Positions 59,353-64,000 of a stretch of 64,000 bases of DNA are shown piece by piece. The stretch's first letter is position 1; each line of letters opens with the position of its first letter. A program made the translations under genes and the position numbers. The notes beneath the pieces were generated by a model. The model saw only the letters and a list, made by a program, of their open reading frames with translations. It ran no database searches and was not told where the DNA came from. The stretch lies in assembly GCA_000827265.1 (NCBI GenBank), contig KN834749.1:2283500-2347499 (forward strand), in the 5' to 3' direction. The DNA comes from Collybiopsis luxurians FD-317 M1. Its lineage: Eukaryota; Basidiomycota; Agaricomycetes; Agaricales; Omphalotaceae.

Positions 59353-62300
59353 ATGTCCATGGACGCTTTCAACAGGATCCCAGCCATCTCAGAGGATACT
59401 CTTCATTATGTTCTCTATCCACCTGAAGAACTAGCCGATCATACCTCAGCTACGACTCTTGCTGCCTGCATTCAAACATTCGTTGAAACCCTCCTTCCAG
59501 CAGATTTTCTGTGGCATCGGGACGCGTTCGAAATTAAAGTCGTGTCCTCAGATTTGGAGTGGGGCTCTAAGGAGAAAAAATACATGCTAGAAGGTCGAAT
59601 AAGAGTTGGAGACTGTGTAGATGATGAATGGTTTACTGTGTGGCTGTTAAAACAAGTTAGTTCAAAGTGGGACGTCGCAATCAGGTTGGATTTGTTTTCT
59701 TTGACTTGGATCTTTTAGAATATTCATTTTTACTAGTGTTTCTGACTTAGACGGCGAAATTCTCCTCATCGAGGCTGCTGAGGTTCTGCCTAGATGGGTA
59801 AAACCGTCAAATTCTGAGAATAGGGTACGATATCCCCTACTCTTTCAGCAATTAAAGTTTACCCTAATCTCATAGGTCTGGATTCACAACTTCCGCCTTC
59901 ATCTCATTGATATCTCACACGTCTCTCCACCATCTAGAATACCGCGTCGTAGGCTACAAAAATCCAATGAGAACGACGATCCGGATGGTCTTGATGATGA
60001 TTTGGAAGATTACCTTGCAACTGAGGACGCTCTGAAGATCCTTCGTGACCCCCACTTGGATACTTTTGCTCCTCATGCAGTCGAGGATACTGTTTGGAGT
60101 CGAATTTCTGAGTGAGTTTGTGAACTTGCATGTTTCGTCCTTAGGTTCACTTTGATAAAAAAAAAAGGTACCCTGCTGCTGTTCGACAACACATTCATAC
60201 TACAAAAGCGTATATACCTTTGGATATCTCCAAGGCCCTGTCTGTGAATTCTTCGCTCATCCAAAAGGCTGTCGAGGCATTTTATACTCGAGATGGGGTA
60301 CAACTACGCGTAAGTATGAACTCACTTGTTCTGCCGCTCGTTTTAACATATTTAGTGTAGTCTGCCCACCGCATGTCGCGCTTTCCCCCTCATACTTTTG
60401 TTCTGGCGACTGTCAAGATGACTCGAACTGCCTATGCCCAATTAGTTGGGCAAAAGTTTTATCCTCCGAAAATATTTGGTCGGTGGAATGAAAGAGAAGG
60501 CACTCGCGAGTGGAGATGGCGGGATGTCGGAATGAAAATCGTTTGTTATCACTTCCTGTCATTAATTCCCTCTTACTGACCTTTTTCTTTGTTGCAGGCG
60601 GTGGGTTTTGAAATTCTGTATCAAGAGAATAAAAGTCGTAGCGAGATGAATATGTCGGTGGATGGCATACGGTCGGCGGTGAGAGATACTGAATATATAG
60701 CTGCCTTTGTTTAGTTTCTAACTCAGAATTGCAGGCCGATGCAAAGAAAGACGCGTTGCGTCAAAATCCCGATTACAACACGTATATTCAAAATCTCATA
60801 ACTACCGGTTACTTCAGAGGGGAGATGCAAGGCTCACAACTGTGGAATCAACTCGAAGACAAGGCGGCAGACATTTTTGTGAACACTAGAAAGGAAGAGT
60901 ACGTAAACTGCTTGTGGAAATCTCAACGACATTTTCACAGTCGATGTCCTCAGGTCTTCCATGCGTCCATCTTTCGCAGCTCTAGTCAATTCAGCTATTT
61001 CCCGATCTCCAGATGATTTGAGTCCTTTCGACACGGATGAAGACAGCGATGATTGGTTGAATATCGATGCGGAAAATTTTGAAGATCTGTTACAACGCGA
61101 TCGGAGCAAACGGTCTGATGCAATGGATGTGGATCGAAAACCCGCAGAGTCTACAACGTCAACATCTCAGCTGCGTGATTTAGCTTCTAGGGTGGAAGAG
61201 TTTATCGAGGGAGAAGGAGATGTGGAAGGTGCAAGATTTGCAGAGTGAGTTTTATCTTTTCTCGCGATCGCGATGTCAGCGAATCTTCATCGATATGTTC
61301 ATTAGTGAAATACTCTCGGATGAAGAACTGGACGATGGCGACTCTGATGATGAAGATGTCACTGGACAGGACGATTCCGAAGCGCGTCAAGCTGCCATGG
61401 ACAACCTTGTTCCCAAGCTTGATCCTGCCGATTACGGTAAAATGCCTGCTTCATTCCATAGTAATTCTCAAAGGGTCGCACCGCCAACATTGGAGAACGA
61501 ATCCGTTGAAGAAGCTCAGCCGCAATCACAAGCTAATCAAGCTGGTAGCAGTAGCACACTTAGTAATAAATCCATTCGACCGCCCATTCTTCCAAGGGAT
61601 GAATATGAAGGGGTGGATTCCGACGACGAAACAGACGAAGAAAACCCTGATGAAGATTCAGAGGAAGAGGAGGATAAACCCCAAATCGTAGGTGACATTG
61701 AAGTTGATATGGCGGAAGAACAAGATGAGTTTTTGGAGTTTTCTCGGCAAGCGCTTGGAATATCGGATGCTCAGTGGAAGGATATATTGGAAGAGAGGAA
61801 GTCGCGTGGAGGTATGTGATTTAGATTTTGAGTTTTTTTTTTACTGTCATAATACTTTTTTATTCACTGCAGCATTTGTGCCAAATATCGTCTCGCCTCC
61901 AATAAAGCTACCTTCTGTCGAGGAGCCCAGGACTGGAAAGACTGCTGGAACCGAAGCTTCGAGTGCCAATGCAAATCTCGATTCGTTCGAGTCTGTCATG
62001 AAAGCAATGGAAGCCGAACTCGAACGTTCGAAAGCTTCATCATCATCTGCATTTGCTCCTACTGATACCAAAAGGTCTGGTGCGTCAACTCAAGCTCAAG
62101 GAAGTTCCGGAAACGAGAAAGCTTCGGCCAAAGGCAAAGGAAAAGCGAAGGTAGTATCATTTGCCGAAGGCAGCGAAAGCAGCGATGAGGATGTCGATAT
62201 CGAGGCGGCGATGGAAGCTGAGCTGAAAGCTGCGTTAGAACGAGGAGACGACGTGGACGAAGATGGACTGGGAGATGCGGACATTGATTATAATCTCATC

Positions 62301-62399
62301 AAGAACTTCTTGGAAAGTTTGAAAAGTCAAGCGGGTTTGTCAGGACCGGTCAGTAATTTGGCTAGTCGATTACAACCTGGATGGAAGATGCCAAAGTAG
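59353..62399 (+). CDS. ECD: Ecdysoneless/SGT1 family protein
   Basis: Conserved protein implicated in splicing (PRPF8 assembly) and cell-cycle control in animals, and called SGT1 in fungi. It starts MSMDAFNRIPAISEDT and LHYVLYPPEE. Signature blocks are DEWFTVWLLKQVSSK, SDLDGEILLIEAAEVLPRW and ENRVWIHNFRLHLID. Later parts include GQKFYPPKIFGRWNE and GFEILYQENKS. The C-terminal third is acidic (DEELDDGDSDDED and DSEEEEDKP-like), and ends LQPGWKMPK. About ten introns interrupt it. An upstream in-frame ATG (59275) would lie inside the VMA7 start codon on the other strand; the ATG at 59353 gives the family's usual start. Confidence 0.9.
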
Positions 62400-62541
62400 G
62401 TACATCGGGTAATAGAAGTAGCTAGCGGAAGTTGTAAAAAAAATTCTCGTGCAACTGCAGACGTCAGCTGTGTGACGAGAACGCCAGCTTTGACCTTGAG
62501 TTTACGTAATCTGCGGGTGCTCCTTCCGCTCGTCCGTCATC
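62400..62541. other. Short intergenic, AP-3 sigma promoter
   Basis: Only 140 bases separate ECD from the AP-3 sigma start on the same strand. A tandem arrangement with a very short promoter or read-through is possible. Confidence 0.4.
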
Positions 62542-63340
62542 ATGATTCACGCAGTCCTCATCTGTCAGTCCCTTGCTTTGCTCAGAGTCAAACTGTGAGC
62601 TGAAAACTTCTGCTACAGTTAACACGTCAGGTGTGCCTCGATTAACCAAATTCTACACACCTGTACACCACTCTGTTCAAACATTGGTTCAAAAGATCTT
62701 TTCTCTCGTTTATTCGCGACCCGTTGGCCTTTGCAACTTCCTAGATGCCCCCGAACTGGAGCCGTTTCTTGCCCAGAATGAGGAAGGAGAGAAATGGCGC
62801 GTCGTGTATCGAAATTATGCCACTCTCTGTTTCGTGTTCGTGATAGACGGGGCAGAAAGCGAACTGGGTATCCTTGACCTGATTCAAGTATGCGAAAGCG
62901 TATTTTAGAACAGAAGCTTAACTCATTATTTATTGCAGGTCTTTGTAGAATCACTTGATCGAGCTTTCGAGAACGTCTGTGAGCTAGATCTCGTTTTTCA
63001 CTTCGATGAAGTACGGCTACTTTCTTATATCTGCATTGTGTTCTGTTAACCTACAATCAGGTACACCATATACTCGCTGAAATAATCCAAGGTGGACTGG
63101 TTCTCGAGACAAACGTGGATGAAATTGATGATGCAGGTTCGTATACAGTGACCCTCATCGTCTTCAGAGACCTATGCCCATCACATCCTCATAGTGCAAC
63201 TGGCAACCAAGCTAAGGAAGGAATCGTATGCTGCAGCAAATCCTCTAGCTTTGGGTGGTGGGCTAGCCCCCCGAGGATCAAACATGCCTACACCTCTTGG
63301 TTGGCTTACAGGAAAGCTCACTGGTGTTGGGGCTCGATAG
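62542..63340 (+). CDS. APS3: AP-3 clathrin-adaptor sigma subunit
   Basis: Small subunit of the AP-3 complex, sorting cargo to the vacuole. It starts MIHAVLIFNTSGVPR, made by an intron near 62564-62618. NEEGEKWRVVYRNYATLCFVF follows, then LGILDLIQVFVESLD and AFENVCELDLVFHFDEVHHI, and IQGGLVLETNVDEID. After an intron the C-terminal part carries KLRKESYAAANPLAL, MPTPLGWLTGKLTG and ends VGAR. The sigma-fold blocks and four introns match the family well. The C-terminal extension is longer than in AP-1 or AP-2 sigma, as expected for AP-3. Confidence 0.92.
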
Positions 63341-63549
63341 GTAAGTCTTGGATGAACCAGAATATAGGTATATCCGAGCATCGCACTCAAAATTTGGTAT
63401 AGGTCTATTGCTTCCTTTTTTACTAAGAAAGTTCCATCTAGATACCAGTGCACTACTAGTTACAACTGTCAACCTCCCATAGACAGTGTCTAACAGTACC
63501 TGGAAAATGTATATTATTAACGCTCGAGCTCGGAGTAGATGTACCAATG

Positions 63550-64000
63550 CTATGTATTTTCTGCAGCTGTAGTCATTGTACCTAAAAAAAAAGTACGGGA
63601 ATGAGGACCTGAAAAACAACAATAAAGACGCCGCATACGTTTCCTTTTCTTTTTACCACCACCAGGTGCTCCTTTCGGCGGAGGTTCTTGATTGTTCAGT
63701 TTTGGTGTTGGAACTCGGGAGACTACGGGTGCAGGAGTAGCAGATGTACGGCTTGTAGATACCATTGGAATTGGATCTGGCGGGACGCTATCGGGCCTAG
63801 GAGCTACATTTCTGGAAGCAAGGGAAGCCGAGGAGTGTGCAGCTGTAGCATGCATGGCATTCATGAGAAGTGCGTTATTCTGCTGTTTCTTGGGAACACC
63901 CGAAGATGTGGTAGTGGTATTTCGTTTAGCTGATGGCTCTGATAAACCATCCACTTCATTTGTCGTATCCACTTGTTTCTTGTTTGAATCTTCGTTCAAT
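63550..64000 (-). CDS. Partial gene cut by the right window edge, low-complexity N-terminus
   Basis: On the minus strand, reading in from the edge. The frame is open to base 64000, so its start may lie outside. The visible part is polar and low-complexity: EDSNKKQVDTTNE, KKQQNNALLMNAM, many Ser/Pro/Thr, then a basic KGAPGGGKKKRKR stretch. An intron near 63582-63638 probably follows, and the end at about 63550 would read TTAAENT. It is convergent with AP-3 sigma. No family recognised. The last exon model is weak. Confidence 0.5.
   Translation of the reverse strand, partial: LNEDSNKKQVDTTNEVDGLSEPSAKRNTTTTSSGVPKKQQNNALLMNAMHATAAHSSASLASRNVAPRPDSVPPDPIPMVSTSRTSATPAPVVSRVPTPKLNNQEPPPKGAPGGGKKKRKRMRRLYCCFSGPHSRTFFLGTMTTAAENT

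Overview
This is nuclear DNA of a filamentous basidiomycete, most likely an Agaricomycete. Genes are dense and split by many short GT-AG introns of about 45-70 bases. Neighbours lie on both strands with very little space between them. The gene set is purely eukaryotic: V-ATPase, Tim21, casein kinase II, histone H3, translin-associated factor X and a proteasome activator. All gene models were built by hand from reading frames and splice signals, so 5' ends are the least certain part.

Layout, left to right. 0.3-5.2 kb: biotin synthase, an unrecognised conserved protein and a one-pass membrane protein. 5.5-13.8 kb (+): a complete proteasome activator of the PA200/Blm10 family. 14-25.6 kb: a HIT protein back to back with translin-associated factor X, a large unrecognised membrane protein, a RING-finger protein, a small Ser/Pro-rich protein and a DEDDy 3'-5' exonuclease. 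26.2-29 kb (-): a secreted GH18 chitinase with two chitin-binding modules. 29.7-33.8 kb: casein kinase II alpha, a SET-domain protein and mitochondrial DnaJ (Mdj1). 34.6-43 kb: a DHA2-type MFS transporter, choline/ethanolamine kinase and a tristetraprolin-type tandem CCCH protein. 43-45.9 kb: a long stretch with no gene I can support. 45.9-53.6 kb (-): a second complete Blm10/PA200 gene. 53.7-64 kb: an Aim18-like chalcone isomerase-fold protein, a phytanoyl-CoA dioxygenase-like enzyme, histone H3, Tim21, V-ATPase subunit F, Ecd/SGT1, the AP-3 sigma subunit and one gene cut by the window edge.

The most striking feature is the pair of diverged, apparently intact Blm10/PA200 genes, facing each other in opposite orientation about 32 kb apart. 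In both, the C-terminal Tyr-Tyr-Ala proteasome-docking motif is completed only by splicing onto a last coding exon of 8 bases. If that intron is retained, the motif is lost. Other points of note are several head-to-head gene pairs with almost no intergenic DNA, a histone H3 with one extra residue between K27 and the GGVKK block, and a tight cluster of perfect palindromes in a gene-free stretch.

I found no tRNA, rRNA, CRISPR array or intact transposon. The neighbours are mostly housekeeping genes with no shared pathway, so this does not look like a functional gene cluster.
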